A DNA stretch of 64,000 bases, from positions 1,612,001 through 1,676,000 of the forward strand of contig OZ244224.1 of assembly GCA_965217015.1 (NCBI GenBank), written 5' to 3'. Below, piece by piece: positions 17,562 through 26,002 of the stretch. Origin of the DNA: JAYQKL01 sp038142705. GTDB lineage: Bacteria > Pseudomonadota > Alphaproteobacteria > RS24. The stretch's first letter is position 1. Every line of letters begins with the position of its first letter. A program made the position numbers and the translations under genes. Under the pieces are notes generated by a model. The model did not search any database, was not told the DNA's origin, and saw nothing but the letters and a program-made list of their open reading frames with translations.

Positions 17562-18032
17562 ATGGCGAGAAATAAGCTCAGAATGCAACTATTGATTGTG
17601 TGCGCCACATTGATTATTGGTGTGGCTGGGTTTGCGTCTCATCTTGTGGCGAAGCCCCGCCAAAAGCAAATCTTGCCGGGCCCTTTTCAATTTGATGTTT
17701 TAGATGTTTATGATGGCGATACTTTCACGGCGCGGATTGATATTTGGCTCGGGCAGACAGTGACCGTCAAAATCCGGTTAACCGAAATTGACACGCCTGA
17801 AATGCGCGGCAAATGCGCTTATGAAACAAAACTGGCGCAACAAGCGCGGCAATTTGCAAAAAACTGGTTGCAACAAGAGGAGCTGGTTTTGACCAATGTG
17901 CATTATGGCACTTATGCGGGCCGTGTCTTGGCAACGGCGCAAACCAAAAAGGGCGAGACTTTATCTTCAGCATTGCTCAAAGCAAATTTAGCCAAGCCCT
18001 ATCTTGGTCGCCGCGCGCAATGGTGCGACTAG
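17562..18032 (+). CDS. Thermonuclease (SNase) family protein with N-terminal anchor
   Basis: A 156-residue protein. One hydrophobic segment (residues 8-25) near the N-terminus is a signal peptide or anchor, so the nuclease should act outside the cytoplasm. The SNase OB-fold shows DVYDGDTFTARI (calcium-ligand Asp region), RLTEIDTPEMRGKCAYE with the first catalytic Arg/Glu region, and YAGRVLA with the second catalytic Arg. The C-terminal Cys residues may form a disulfide. It resembles staphylococcal nuclease homologues of Alphaproteobacteria. The preceding gap holds the stem-loop cluster at 17351. Confidence 0.85.
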   Translation: MARNKLRMQLLIVCATLIIGVAGFASHLVAKPRQKQILPGPFQFDVLDVYDGDTFTARIDIWLGQTVTVKIRLTEIDTPEMRGKCAYETKLAQQARQFAKNWLQQEELVLTNVHYGTYAGRVLATAQTKKGETLSSALLKANLAKPYLGRRAQWCD

Positions 18033-18063
18033 GCGCTTGAGCGCAGGGCGAAAGCTTTTGCAC

Positions 18064-20007
18064 TCAATCGCGATTTTGACGGTTTTCAATCAAATTATCG
18101 ACAACCGCTGGATCCGCCAATGTTGATGTATCGCCTAAATTCGAGAAATCATTTTCGGCAATTTTACGCAAAATCCGCCGCATGATTTTGCCCGAGCGGG
18201 TCTTGGGCAGGCTTGGTGCAAACTGAATATGGTCTGGCGTTGCGATGGGGCCTATTTCGGTGCGCACCCATTTTACCAGCTCCGATTTCAGCTCATCACT
18301 ATCCGGTGTGCCGAGATTGAGCGTGACATAGCAATAAATCCCCTGCCCTTTAATATCATGCGGATAGCCAACAACCGCCGCTTCGGCAACATGTTGATGC
18401 GCCACCAATGCACTTTCAACCTCTGCGGTGCCCAGTCGGTGGCCAGAAACATTCAACACATCATCAACCCGTCCGGTTATCCAATAATAACCATCTTCAT
18501 CACGGCGGCAGCCATCGCCGGTGAAATATTTCCCGGGATATTGAATAAAATATGTGTCAATGAAACGCTGGTGGTCGCCATAGACCGTGCGCATCTGGCC
18601 CGGCCAGCTATCAGCAATACATAAATTGCCCGATGTTGCGCCTTCTAGCTCATGGCCCTCATTATCGACCAAAACGGGTCGAATCCCAAAAAAGGGCCGC
18701 GTTGCAGAGCCGGGCTTTAACGGCGTTGCGCCCGGCAGCGGGCTGATGAGAACGCCACCTGTTTCGGTCTGCCACCATGTATCTACAATCGGGCAACGCC
18801 CATCACCAACCTCACGATGATACCAAAGCCACGCTTCAGGGTTAATCGGTTCACCGACAGAGCCCAGCAGTCGAATGGACGAGCGGTCACAGCTTTTCAC
18901 CGGCTCAACACCTTCTGCCATCAGAGCGCGCAAGGCCGTTGGCGCGGTGTAAAAAATATTAACCTGATGTTTGTCACATACCTGCCAAAAGCGCGAGCTG
19001 TCAGGATAATTTGGCACGCCCTCAAACATAAGGGTGGTGGCGCCATTGGCCAGCGGGCCATAGACAATATAAGAGTGGCCTGTCACCCAACCGACATCTG
19101 CGGTGCACCAGTAAATTTCACCCTCTTTATAATCAAATACATATTCATGGGTCATGGCGGCATAAACCAAATAGCCACCGCTTGTGTGCAACACGCCTTT
19201 GGGCTTTCCGGTTGAGCCTGAGGTGTAAAGTATAAAAAGCGGGTCCTCGGCGTTCATTTCTTCCGCCGGACAATCCGCATCAACAGCTTGGCGCGCCTGA
19301 TGATACCAAACATCGCGCCCGTCTTGCATATCAATACCTGAGGCGGTGCGCTCCACCACAATCACGGCGCTGACATCAGGACATTTTTCAAGTGCGGCAT
19401 CAACATTGGCTTTGAGCGGAATTGTTTTACCACCGCGAACGCCTTCATCTGCGGTGATGACAAAATGGCTATCGCAGTCCAAAATACGGCCAGCTAAAGC
19501 TTCGGGCGAGAAGCCACCAAAAACCACCGAATGTATGGCGCCAATGCGCGCACAGGCTAACATGGCATAGGCAGCTTCTGGTATCATCGGCATATAAATG
19601 GTAACACGGTCACCTTTTTTAACGCCTTGCGCTTTCAACACATTGGCAAAAGTGCAAACCTCTGCATGCAATTGGTGATAAGTGATATGCGCGTCTTGGC
19701 TCGGGTCATCGCCTTCCCAAATAATCGCTGTTTGGTCGCCCCGCGTTTCTAAATGGCGGTCAATGCAATTTACCGACACATTCAACGCCCCATCTTCATA
19801 CCATTTCACCGACACAGCATCTTTAGAATAATGCGTGTTTTTTACTTGGCTATAGGGCTTTATCCAATCAATCCGGCGGCCATGTTTGTCCCAAAATGCG
19901 TTTGGGTCTTGCAGGCTTTCTTCATACATAGCGAAATAGGTTTGCTCATCGGCGAGTGTATTTTGTTTCGCTGTTTCGGGGACATCGAAAATCATATCGT
20001 CGGACAT
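18064..20007 (-). CDS. acs: Acetyl-CoA synthetase
   Basis: A 647-residue AMP-forming acetate-CoA ligase. Motifs: FVLYTSGSTGKPKG-type P-loop (LFILYTSGSTGKPKG), the WWQTETGG motif, YFTGDGCRRDEDGYYWITGR with the hinge Asp, and the C-terminal PKTRSGKIMRR carrying the catalytic Lys, which is the site acetylated in this family. It activates acetate for the TCA and glyoxylate cycles in the cytoplasm. Its ATG overlaps the stop of the upstream MFS gene by one base, so the two are a coupled pair. The convergent thermonuclease gene ends 31 bp away. Confidence 0.97.
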   Translation of the reverse strand: MSDDMIFDVPETAKQNTLADEQTYFAMYEESLQDPNAFWDKHGRRIDWIKPYSQVKNTHYSKDAVSVKWYEDGALNVSVNCIDRHLETRGDQTAIIWEGDDPSQDAHITYHQLHAEVCTFANVLKAQGVKKGDRVTIYMPMIPEAAYAMLACARIGAIHSVVFGGFSPEALAGRILDCDSHFVITADEGVRGGKTIPLKANVDAALEKCPDVSAVIVVERTASGIDMQDGRDVWYHQARQAVDADCPAEEMNAEDPLFILYTSGSTGKPKGVLHTSGGYLVYAAMTHEYVFDYKEGEIYWCTADVGWVTGHSYIVYGPLANGATTLMFEGVPNYPDSSRFWQVCDKHQVNIFYTAPTALRALMAEGVEPVKSCDRSSIRLLGSVGEPINPEAWLWYHREVGDGRCPIVDTWWQTETGGVLISPLPGATPLKPGSATRPFFGIRPVLVDNEGHELEGATSGNLCIADSWPGQMRTVYGDHQRFIDTYFIQYPGKYFTGDGCRRDEDGYYWITGRVDDVLNVSGHRLGTAEVESALVAHQHVAEAAVVGYPHDIKGQGIYCYVTLNLGTPDSDELKSELVKWVRTEIGPIATPDHIQFAPSLPKTRSGKIMRRILRKIAENDFSNLGDTSTLADPAVVDNLIENRQNRD

Positions 20008-21299
20008 TATAAACCCTCCTCATTGAAAATCTTTTGTTTATCGGTTTTGAAATATTTTCCGCTCAAATAAAACATAGGCGCGGTCAAGCATGACACAAAC
20101 ATAAAAAATATTAAAGTTGTTGAATAAGGTGTGCTGCTGCCGCGCTCAATAAGAACATCAATCATAATCCCCGCGCCTGTTGCACCAAATGCGAGCCCCA
20201 GTAAATTCATGGTCAAAATGAAAAAAGCAATCATGGTTGCGCGAATATGTGGCGGGGTGAGTTCTTGCACGGTTGCATAGCTGGGTCCGTAAAACATGCC
20301 AAGCTGGAAGAACCCCATAAAAATACCCAGATAAATAAGCGGGTTGTCGCCACTCACAAAGCGATAGGCAATGGTGATGGGGGCGATGAGAATAAAGGCC
20401 CAAAATAAAAACATTGGCCGCCCTGTTTTAAGCTTGGCCTGCCATAAATCGCCGAAAAAACCACCGAATAAATTGCCCAATATGCCGCCCGCTGCTGCCA
20501 GCCAACCTGCGGTAATCGCAATTTCATCGCGATCAAAATTACGCTCTTCCACCAGCCAGCGCTGGTCAAAATTAGCGGCGCCTAAAATCACATGAAAAAA
20601 CACACTGGCGAGAAAAATGGATTGTAAAGAGCGCGACGCTTTAAACACCTGCCACATATCCTTGAGCGAGTCTTTCAGTGGCACAGCGGGGGCGGCTTGT
20701 GCGGCTATTTTGCGGCTTTGGCGCGTCTCGGGTATCAATAAAAGCAAAACTGCCAGCCCTACGCCTAAGCCGCCGATTAAGTAAAAACAATTGCGCCAGC
20801 CAATAAGCGGGCCCAAATAGCCAACAATCAACAAGCTTGCGGCCACGCCAACCGGCACCCCTAAATAATAGATGCCAGAGACAAGCCCCATATGGCGGGC
20901 GGGAAAACGATCAGCCAAAATTGAAATGGAAGTTGGGGTCGCCGCACTTTCGCCAATGCCAATAAAGAGGCGGGGAATAAGCATACCAACAAAACTTTTA
21001 GCCATGCCCGTTGCGGCGGTTAAAACACTCCAAAGGGTCACGGCTGCGGCGAGCAATCTGGGGCGGTGCGTGCGGTCTGCCAAGGCGCCCATAAACAAAC
21101 CCATCAGACAATAAAAAAACAAAAAAGCTATGCCGGTTAAAAACCCGAATTGTTTATTGGTGATGTTTAAATCTGGATCATCAAGAATATAATTTGAGAA
21201 GCTGGCAATAAGCTGGCGGTCAATAAAGTTGAAAATATTGATCACCATGAGCAAAGCCAAAATGGCCATATTCACAGTTCGCTGGTTTTCCTTACGCAT
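20007..21299 (-). CDS. MFS transporter (Spinster-like), coupled to acs
   Basis: A 430-residue carrier with about 12 membrane segments. The loop after helix 2 reads GALADRTHRPRLLA, close to the MFS motif A, and IFNFIDRQLIASF at helix 1 is the D-R signature of spinster-type transporters. The ATG at 21299 has GGGGGGAT six bases upstream; the frame continues to 21320, but without a better site. Direct translational coupling to acs suggests a role in carbon substrate uptake, possibly a carboxylic acid, but this is inference only. Confidence 0.82.
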   Translation of the reverse strand: MRKENQRTVNMAILALLMVINIFNFIDRQLIASFSNYILDDPDLNITNKQFGFLTGIAFLFFYCLMGLFMGALADRTHRPRLLAAAVTLWSVLTAATGMAKSFVGMLIPRLFIGIGESAATPTSISILADRFPARHMGLVSGIYYLGVPVGVAASLLIVGYLGPLIGWRNCFYLIGGLGVGLAVLLLLIPETRQSRKIAAQAAPAVPLKDSLKDMWQVFKASRSLQSIFLASVFFHVILGAANFDQRWLVEERNFDRDEIAITAGWLAAAGGILGNLFGGFFGDLWQAKLKTGRPMFLFWAFILIAPITIAYRFVSGDNPLIYLGIFMGFFQLGMFYGPSYATVQELTPPHIRATMIAFFILTMNLLGLAFGATGAGIMIDVLIERGSSTPYSTTLIFFMFVSCLTAPMFYLSGKYFKTDKQKIFNEEGL

Positions 21300-21338
21300 A
21301 ATCCCCCCCGATGACGCCACTTACCCGACTTCGTTCAT

Positions 21339-21364
21339 TATCTATGATGCGTATCTATGATGCG
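21339..21364. repeat. 13-bp tandem duplication
   Basis: TATCTATGATGCG is repeated exactly twice in the 94-bp gap between the Rieske gene and the MFS gene. The unit is not a multiple of three and lies outside any gene. Confidence 0.85.
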
Positions 21365-21393
21365 TCTGTCTTAGCCTGACAAATGGCGCAGGA

Positions 21394-21732
21394 TTAGGCA
21401 AGAATAATTGTGTCGCCCTTCAACTCAAACGCAATTTTATTCAGGCTTTTGCCTTTGCAGGGGCCGGTAAAGCATAAGCCGTTTTCGTCAAATTGCGCGC
21501 CATGGGCGGAGCAGATTAAAGCGCTTTTATCGAGGGTTAAAAATTTATCCGGAAATGTTTCAAGCGGCGGCCCTAAATGTGGGCAGGCATTTTCAAACAA
21601 GCATATGCCGCTATTGGAATGCCACAACACCAGATTGAAGCGCGCCGCGCCGATTTCAAAGCTTAAGCCTTTTGCACTGCCGGGCGGCAAATCTTTGAGA
21701 TTATATAAAACCGTGCCTTTGGGTGGGCGCAT
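21394..21732 (-). CDS. Rieske [2Fe-2S] domain protein
   Basis: A 112-residue single-domain ferredoxin-like protein. The cluster ligands are in CPHLGPPLE (Cys50, His52) and CSAHGAQF (Cys74, His77), the C-x-H ... C-x2-H pattern of Rieske proteins. There is no signal peptide or membrane anchor, so it is soluble and cytoplasmic, like small NirD-type or dioxygenase ferredoxins. It starts three bases after the EVE gene and is the last member of gpsA-YciI-EVE-Rieske. The redox partner is unknown. Confidence 0.88.
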   Translation of the reverse strand: MRPPKGTVLYNLKDLPPGSAKGLSFEIGAARFNLVLWHSNSGICLFENACPHLGPPLETFPDKFLTLDKSALICSAHGAQFDENGLCFTGPCKGKSLNKIAFELKGDTIILA

Positions 21733-21735
21733 GGC

Positions 21736-22185
21736 TTAAAACGCGGTGCGGGTTTTGCCGCTGGGGTCAAGTCCACATAAATTGCAAACTATTTTCCATT
21801 CTTGCGCTGTTACGGGCTGCACCGAAAGCCGCGAATTATTAACCAGCACCATCTCTTCTAATCTTGGGTCGTCTTTAATTTCTTGTAGCGTGATATGGGT
21901 GGCCGCGGTCTCAACCGCGACAATATCAACCATGCCAAAGCGGCCTTTGGGGTCGGTGTGGTCCGGATAATGTTCTTTAATCACCTCCACAGTCCCCATA
22001 ATCCGTTTTTCATTCACTGAGTGGTAAAAAAATCCCATATCGCCAATTTTCATTTGCTTCATGTTTTTATTGGCCAGGAAATTGCGCACGCCGTCCCAAT
22101 GCTCGCCCGCTTTGCCGCGATTACAGTGATCTTCCCAAGACCATGTATTGGGTTCGGATTTAAATAACCAATAGGCTTTTGCCAT
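21736..22185 (-). CDS. EVE domain protein
   Basis: A 149-residue protein almost entirely composed of an EVE (PUA-like) domain: YWLFKSEPNTWSWEDH at the start, WDGVRNFLANKNMKQMKIGD in the middle and the FYHS motif. The relative THYN1 and other EVE proteins bind modified cytosines in nucleic acid, so a role in recognising modified DNA or RNA is possible but not shown here. It lies 12 bases after the YciI-like gene, and both commonly follow gpsA/tsaD in Alphaproteobacteria. Confidence 0.92.
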   Translation of the reverse strand: MAKAYWLFKSEPNTWSWEDHCNRGKAGEHWDGVRNFLANKNMKQMKIGDMGFFYHSVNEKRIMGTVEVIKEHYPDHTDPKGRFGMVDIVAVETAATHITLQEIKDDPRLEEMVLVNNSRLSVQPVTAQEWKIVCNLCGLDPSGKTRTAF

Positions 22186-22197
22186 TTTTATCTCCTA

Positions 22198-22491
22198 TTA
22201 TTTGCTCTCAAGCCCGCCATATGCGTGCAACCAGGGGTGAATTTCAGTGCGCGCAAAAAGGCCAGCGCGCTTATAGGGGTCATTCTCTGCCCAGTTTTCC
22301 GCCGCTTGCCTGTCATCACATTCCAACAAAATATGGCTGCCAATCATATCTTGCCCATCTTCGCTTAAATATGGGCCTGCAAATTTCACCTGCGGGCTGG
22401 CGTGCAAAAATGATAAATGTTTGTCGCGATTGGCCTTACGAATATGCCCTGCATTCTGCTTATCCCAACATATCAAACTATATAAAGCCAT
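22198..22491 (-). CDS. YciI-like protein
   Basis: A 97-residue YCII/dimeric ferredoxin-like fold protein. It starts MALYSLICWDKQNAGHIRKANRDKH, has the conserved His/Arg region, GPYLSEDGQDMIGSHILLECDD in the middle, and ends with an RTEIHPW block resembling the family C-terminus. Members are small putative enzymes of unclear activity. It sits 54 bp after gpsA and 12 bp before the EVE gene, same strand. Confidence 0.88.
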   Translation of the reverse strand: MALYSLICWDKQNAGHIRKANRDKHLSFLHASPQVKFAGPYLSEDGQDMIGSHILLECDDRQAAENWAENDPYKRAGLFARTEIHPWLHAYGGLESK

Positions 22492-22545
22492 TTTTCTACT
22501 CCGAACTTTTTTAACATGTCACTATAACAAAAAAACAGTCTGGGC

Positions 22546-23604
22546 TTAACCCTCTGTAATAACAGGGCGCGCCAGCAGTTGCACAATCGCCGCATCTACA
22601 TCAAGCCGGCCATCAATAATATTGGCAATCGCCAAACATATTGGCATATCGACATCATGTTTTTGGCTTAGCTTCTGGACGGCTTGTGCGCTCAAAGCGC
22701 CCTCGCTGACAGAATTGCGCGCGGCGAGAATATCTTCGGCCTTTTGCCCCTCACCTAGCGCTATGCCGAGCGAAAAATTGCGCGAGGTCGGGCTCGAGCA
22801 GGTTAAAATTAAATCTCCCAAGCCAGACAGGCCGGCCAGCGTTTCGCGGCGCGCGCCCAATGCATCACCCAGTCGGGTCATTTCTGCAAAGCCGCGGGCG
22901 GTCAGGGCAGCGCGCGCACTGTCGCCTAATTTTTTGCCCTGTACAATACCGCAGGCAATGGCGAGAACATTTTTTATCGCGCCCCCAATTTCTGCGCCAA
23001 TCACATCATCTGACGGATAAGCCCGAAAGGTTGGTTGCGAGAGGGCGGCGGCAAGCCTTTCACCAAATTGAGGGTCATGGCTTGCTAATGTGATGGCGGT
23101 TGGCAAGCCTTTGGCGACATCAATGGCAAAACTCGGCCCTGATAAAACTGCAATGCGATTTGGCGCGAGATGGTCTGCCGCGACTTCGGACATAAAGCGA
23201 AGACTATCGCGCTCAACCCCTTTGGCGCATAGGGCAATCGCTGTGTCCGCTTTCAAATGGGGCTCTAATTCGGCCAGCACCACGCCCAAATGTTGGGCTG
23301 GGGCAACCATTAAAATGGCATCGCGGTCAGCCATATCGGCAAGGTGAGGGGTTGCTAAAATGTTTTCAGGCAGCGCGACATCGGGCAGGAAGATTTTGTT
23401 TTCATGTGTCTGATTGATGCTCTCGACCACCTCGGCCTCGCGTGCCCAAATTTTGGTGTCGAGGTCAGCGCGCGCCGCCACACAAGCCAGCGCGGTGCCC
23501 CATGCCCCCGCCCCGACAATTCCAATTTTTTGTATATGTTTATCTAAGCTTTGGCTGGCGGCCTGCTTCTCATCTTCTGAAAGATGCGCTGACATTTCCG
23601 TCAT
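22546..23604 (-). CDS. gpsA: Glycerol-3-phosphate dehydrogenase [NAD(P)+]
   Basis: A 352-residue cytoplasmic enzyme reducing dihydroxyacetone phosphate to glycerol 3-phosphate for phospholipid synthesis. The dinucleotide fold shows IGIVGAGAWGTALA near residues 27-40; further blocks are LSGPSFAIDVAKGLPTAIT, the catalytic-Lys region EIGGAIKNVLAIACG, and LGDLILTCSSPTSRNF. The roughly 25-residue N-terminal extension (Glu/Gln/Ser-rich) before the fold could be shortened if the start is the second Met (residue 4). It is the first gene of the gpsA-YciI-EVE-Rieske run and is divergent from the TetR gene at 23690. Confidence 0.96.
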   Translation of the reverse strand: MTEMSAHLSEDEKQAASQSLDKHIQKIGIVGAGAWGTALACVAARADLDTKIWAREAEVVESINQTHENKIFLPDVALPENILATPHLADMADRDAILMVAPAQHLGVVLAELEPHLKADTAIALCAKGVERDSLRFMSEVAADHLAPNRIAVLSGPSFAIDVAKGLPTAITLASHDPQFGERLAAALSQPTFRAYPSDDVIGAEIGGAIKNVLAIACGIVQGKKLGDSARAALTARGFAEMTRLGDALGARRETLAGLSGLGDLILTCSSPTSRNFSLGIALGEGQKAEDILAARNSVSEGALSAQAVQKLSQKHDVDMPICLAIANIIDGRLDVDAAIVQLLARPVITEG

Positions 23605-23638
23605 GCGAACTCCTTTGCGTGTAAAACCGAATGAGTGA

Positions 23639-23668
23639 TGATTAAATAATTTGTTGATTATTTAATCA
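23639..23668. promoter_or_regulatory. Perfect 12-bp inverted repeat, candidate operator of the adjacent TetR gene
   Basis: TGATTAAATAAT (23639-23650) and ATTATTTAATCA (23657-23668) are exact reverse complements separated by TTGTTG. The site ends 21 bp before the TetR ATG at 23690 and 34 bp from the gpsA start, in the divergent promoter region. It is probably autoregulatory and may also influence gpsA. Confidence 0.72.
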
Positions 23669-23689
23669 ATCTGGAAATATAACTATCAC

Positions 23690-24292
23690 ATGCAGGATAA
23701 TGATAGCTTTATTCGAAATCAAATTATAGACGCTGCCATCGCAAGATTTGAGCATTATGGTTATTTTAAAACCACAATTGCTGAAATTGCGAAAGATTGT
23801 GACATGTCACCCGGCAATATTTATCGCTATTTCAAAGGCAAGCTTGAGATTGCGACTGAAATTGCGCGCGCAGAATCGGTGGCGCAAGTTGAGCGGTTGC
23901 GGCCTTTAATTGATTGCCAATATCGTTCGGCGCGCCAAAAGCTGGAAGAAATCATGTTTCAGGAATTGCGCAACACATTTCACCAGCTCGAAAATAACGA
24001 AAAAGTGGTGGAGTTGGTTCAATATGTGGTGAATGAGCGGCCTCGGTTTTTGGTAGAAAGCCTGCGACGTGAGCGGCGCGTTTTGGCGATTGTTCTGGAG
24101 CATGGGCGTAAATCCGGAGAGTTTAAGGTTGATGATGTCAGTAAGGCCGCCGCGATTTTGCAATCCGCCACGATGAAATTTCACTATCCGCAATTATTTA
24201 CCCATCAAACGCTAGCTGAGCTGGAAGAAGAATTACATAATTTGCTCGATTTGATATTTGATGGTCTGGTGCAGCGGCACATCAGCGAATAA
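23690..24292 (+). CDS. TetR family transcriptional regulator
   Basis: A 200-residue regulator. The helix-turn-helix is clear: TIAEIAKDCDMSPGNIYRYF near residues 28-47. The C-terminal helical domain contains RNTFHQLENNEKVVELVQYV and resembles regulators with the TetR_C domain fused to a conserved ligand pocket, but the inducer is unknown. No strong ribosome site is seen before the ATG. The perfect inverted repeat just upstream suggests autoregulation. It is divergent from gpsA; downstream lies an AT-rich stretch and a tiny membrane protein gene on the same strand. Confidence 0.88.
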   Translation: MQDNDSFIRNQIIDAAIARFEHYGYFKTTIAEIAKDCDMSPGNIYRYFKGKLEIATEIARAESVAQVERLRPLIDCQYRSARQKLEEIMFQELRNTFHQLENNEKVVELVQYVVNERPRFLVESLRRERRVLAIVLEHGRKSGEFKVDDVSKAAAILQSATMKFHYPQLFTHQTLAELEEELHNLLDLIFDGLVQRHISE

Positions 24293-24544
24293 ATAGCTTT
24301 GTAGCCTTAAAATTTGTCATAATATCTAAAATTTTCTAAAAAGTTTTTTGATATTTTTTGATATAATTCTCTGAAAACCTATAAATATAAATAAAAACAA
24401 CAGCTTAATTATTTTGTGTGTTTTTATAAAAAAATGAATAAAAATGAAAATATTCATTGTTTTATATTTTTTATGTGCTATATATAAAGCTGTAAACACC
24501 TCCTTAACCAATGTTTACGAGACTCAGACCGCAAGGATAAAACG
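24293..24544. other. AT-rich intergenic stretch
   Basis: About 200 bp from 24300 to 24500 is almost entirely A and T, in sharp contrast with the surrounding genes. It includes an exact 10-bp tandem duplication TTTTTTGATA (24344-24363). No gene of useful size is visible. It probably carries the promoter for the 40-codon gene at 24545; low stability also fits a nucleoid-protein binding region. Confidence 0.55.
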
Positions 24545-24667
24545 ATGTTAAATTTATTTGATAAATTCAAAAACCTGCAAGCCGTGCCGACCATTATTAC
24601 GGCTTTATTGGTGATTTACGGGATTGCTCTGTTAACAGATGACAGCCGTTTAATATCGATTTTATAA
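24545..24667 (+). CDS. Small single-span membrane protein (40 residues), hypothetical
   Basis: An ORF of 40 codons that begins with ATG at 24545, ten bases after AAGGA. The product starts MLNLFDKFKNLQ, an amphipathic and basic stretch, followed by one hydrophobic segment (about residues 14-31: VPTIITALLVIYGIALL) and a short polar tail TDDSRLISIL. A strong Rho-independent terminator follows 52 bp after the stop. The combination of ribosome site, amphipathic helix, single transmembrane span, private terminator and AT-rich promoter region favours a real gene. I do not recognise a family. It could be a membrane-protein modulator or a toxin-like peptide; no antitoxin partner is visible. Confidence 0.6.
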   Translation: MLNLFDKFKNLQAVPTIITALLVIYGIALLTDDSRLISIL

Positions 24668-24719
24668 ATTGTGGATTTTCATCTTTGAGACCCCCTCCCC
24701 CTCAAAGACTGATAAGCGA

Positions 24720-24753
24720 AACGCTGGTGGTTACTCCCCCACCAGCGTTTTTT
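24720..24753. terminator. Rho-independent terminator
   Basis: An 11-bp perfect stem (24720-24730 with 24739-24749) with an eight-base loop and a T run on the plus strand. It ends the 40-codon gene and lies 14 bp from the convergent tsaD stop. Confidence 0.88.
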
Positions 24754-24767
24754 ATTGTTCTGGCGTC

Positions 24768-25868
24768 TTAAACAGGCGGTGTGAGCTCGGCCAATGGCCA
24801 GCGGGCGCGTGGCGCAAGGGTGAGGGGGTCAGTCTGTCCGTGCAGCAGCCTTTCCGCGCCTGCCCAAGCAATCATGGCGGCATTATCCGTGCAATATTCA
24901 GGCGGCGCGACATTGAGCGCAAAGTCAAATGTGTCTGCACATGTTGTAAGTGTTTCAAAAATATAGCGATTGGCCGCCACGCCACCGGCAATCACCAAGT
25001 GATGCGGCCTGTCAGGGTATTGGTCGGCAAATTTTTGCATGGCATTGGCGCACCGCTCGCGCAAACAATCTGTGAGTGCGGTTTGAAAGCTGGCGGCAAG
25101 GTCGGCTATATCTTGCGCGCTGACAGGCTCCATAGCTTTAGCTTTGACACGCAAGGCTGTTTTCAACCCCGAAAATGAGAAATTACAACTGCCATCATGT
25201 TGCAGCGGGCGCGGCAATTGAACCGCCAATGGGTCGCCCTGTCTTGCGTGTTTTTCAATCTCGGGCCCGCCCGGATACCCTAACCCCATGAGCTTGGCTG
25301 CCTTGTCAAATGCCTCGCCAGCAGCATCGTCTAGCGTGCTGCCATAAATTTCATAATCACCCAAACCATGCACGCATATAAGCTGGCAATGCCCGCCTGA
25401 AACCAGCAATACCAGATAGGGGAAGGGCATGATTTGCGCTGGCTGGCTGGTCAGGCGAATGGTGAGCACATGCGCTTCAAGGTGGTTCACACCGATAAAT
25501 GGTTTTTGTGCCGCTAAGGCCAGTGATTTACCAGTGACCAGCCCAACCATCACCCCGCCAATCAGGCCTGGCCCAGCCGTTGCAGCAATGGCATCAAGCT
25601 CTGATAGCGTGCAATTGGCCTCTTGCAATGCGCTTTCAATTAAACCATCAAGTTTAGTCACATGCGCGCGCGCCGCAATTTCAGGCACCACGCCGCCATA
25701 GGGTTCATGGTCATCAATCTGGCTAAAAACCTGATTGGATAAAACCTCGCCCTCAATCATCTGCGCCGCATCATTTTTAGCATGATGCGCGCGCAAACGC
25801 ACAATCGCGGCAGCGGTTTCATCGCAACTGGTTTCCAGCCCCAGAACTTTCATTTCCCGCATGGACAT
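24768..25868 (-). CDS. tsaD: tRNA N6-adenosine threonylcarbamoyltransferase
   Basis: A 366-residue Kae1/TsaD protein of the ASKHA ATPase fold that transfers threonylcarbamoyl to A37 of ANN-decoding tRNAs. Signatures: VLGLETSCDETAAA near the N-terminus, the metal-binding GVNHLEAHVL (HxxxH), LLVSGGHCQLI, and late VIAGGVAANRYI. Three Met codons within the first 16 bases of the frame (25868, 25862, 25853) make the exact start uncertain; the last would begin MKVLGLETS, the usual form. It is divergent from hemC, which is the typical alphaproteobacterial arrangement. Confidence 0.96.
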   Translation of the reverse strand: MSMREMKVLGLETSCDETAAAIVRLRAHHAKNDAAQMIEGEVLSNQVFSQIDDHEPYGGVVPEIAARAHVTKLDGLIESALQEANCTLSELDAIAATAGPGLIGGVMVGLVTGKSLALAAQKPFIGVNHLEAHVLTIRLTSQPAQIMPFPYLVLLVSGGHCQLICVHGLGDYEIYGSTLDDAAGEAFDKAAKLMGLGYPGGPEIEKHARQGDPLAVQLPRPLQHDGSCNFSFSGLKTALRVKAKAMEPVSAQDIADLAASFQTALTDCLRERCANAMQKFADQYPDRPHHLVIAGGVAANRYIFETLTTCADTFDFALNVAPPEYCTDNAAMIAWAGAERLLHGQTDPLTLAPRARWPLAELTPPV

Positions 25869-26002
25869 AAACGTACTCAGAATTGCTCAGATTTATAATT
25901 CATGCTTGTTATGTAGCGGATAATCGGCATTATGCCAATATAAGCCTCTATTATGAAACCTGTGAAGAAATCTGTTCTGATTGCAATTATGGTGAAACTC
26001 AG

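Noticed and set aside
22179..22514. 111-codon plus-strand frame antisense to the YciI gene
   Set aside because: Shadow of a supported gene with no ribosome site or family feature.
24669..25178. 169-codon plus-strand frame antisense to tsaD
   Set aside because: It lies wholly opposite the well-supported tsaD gene and shows Cys-rich random composition.
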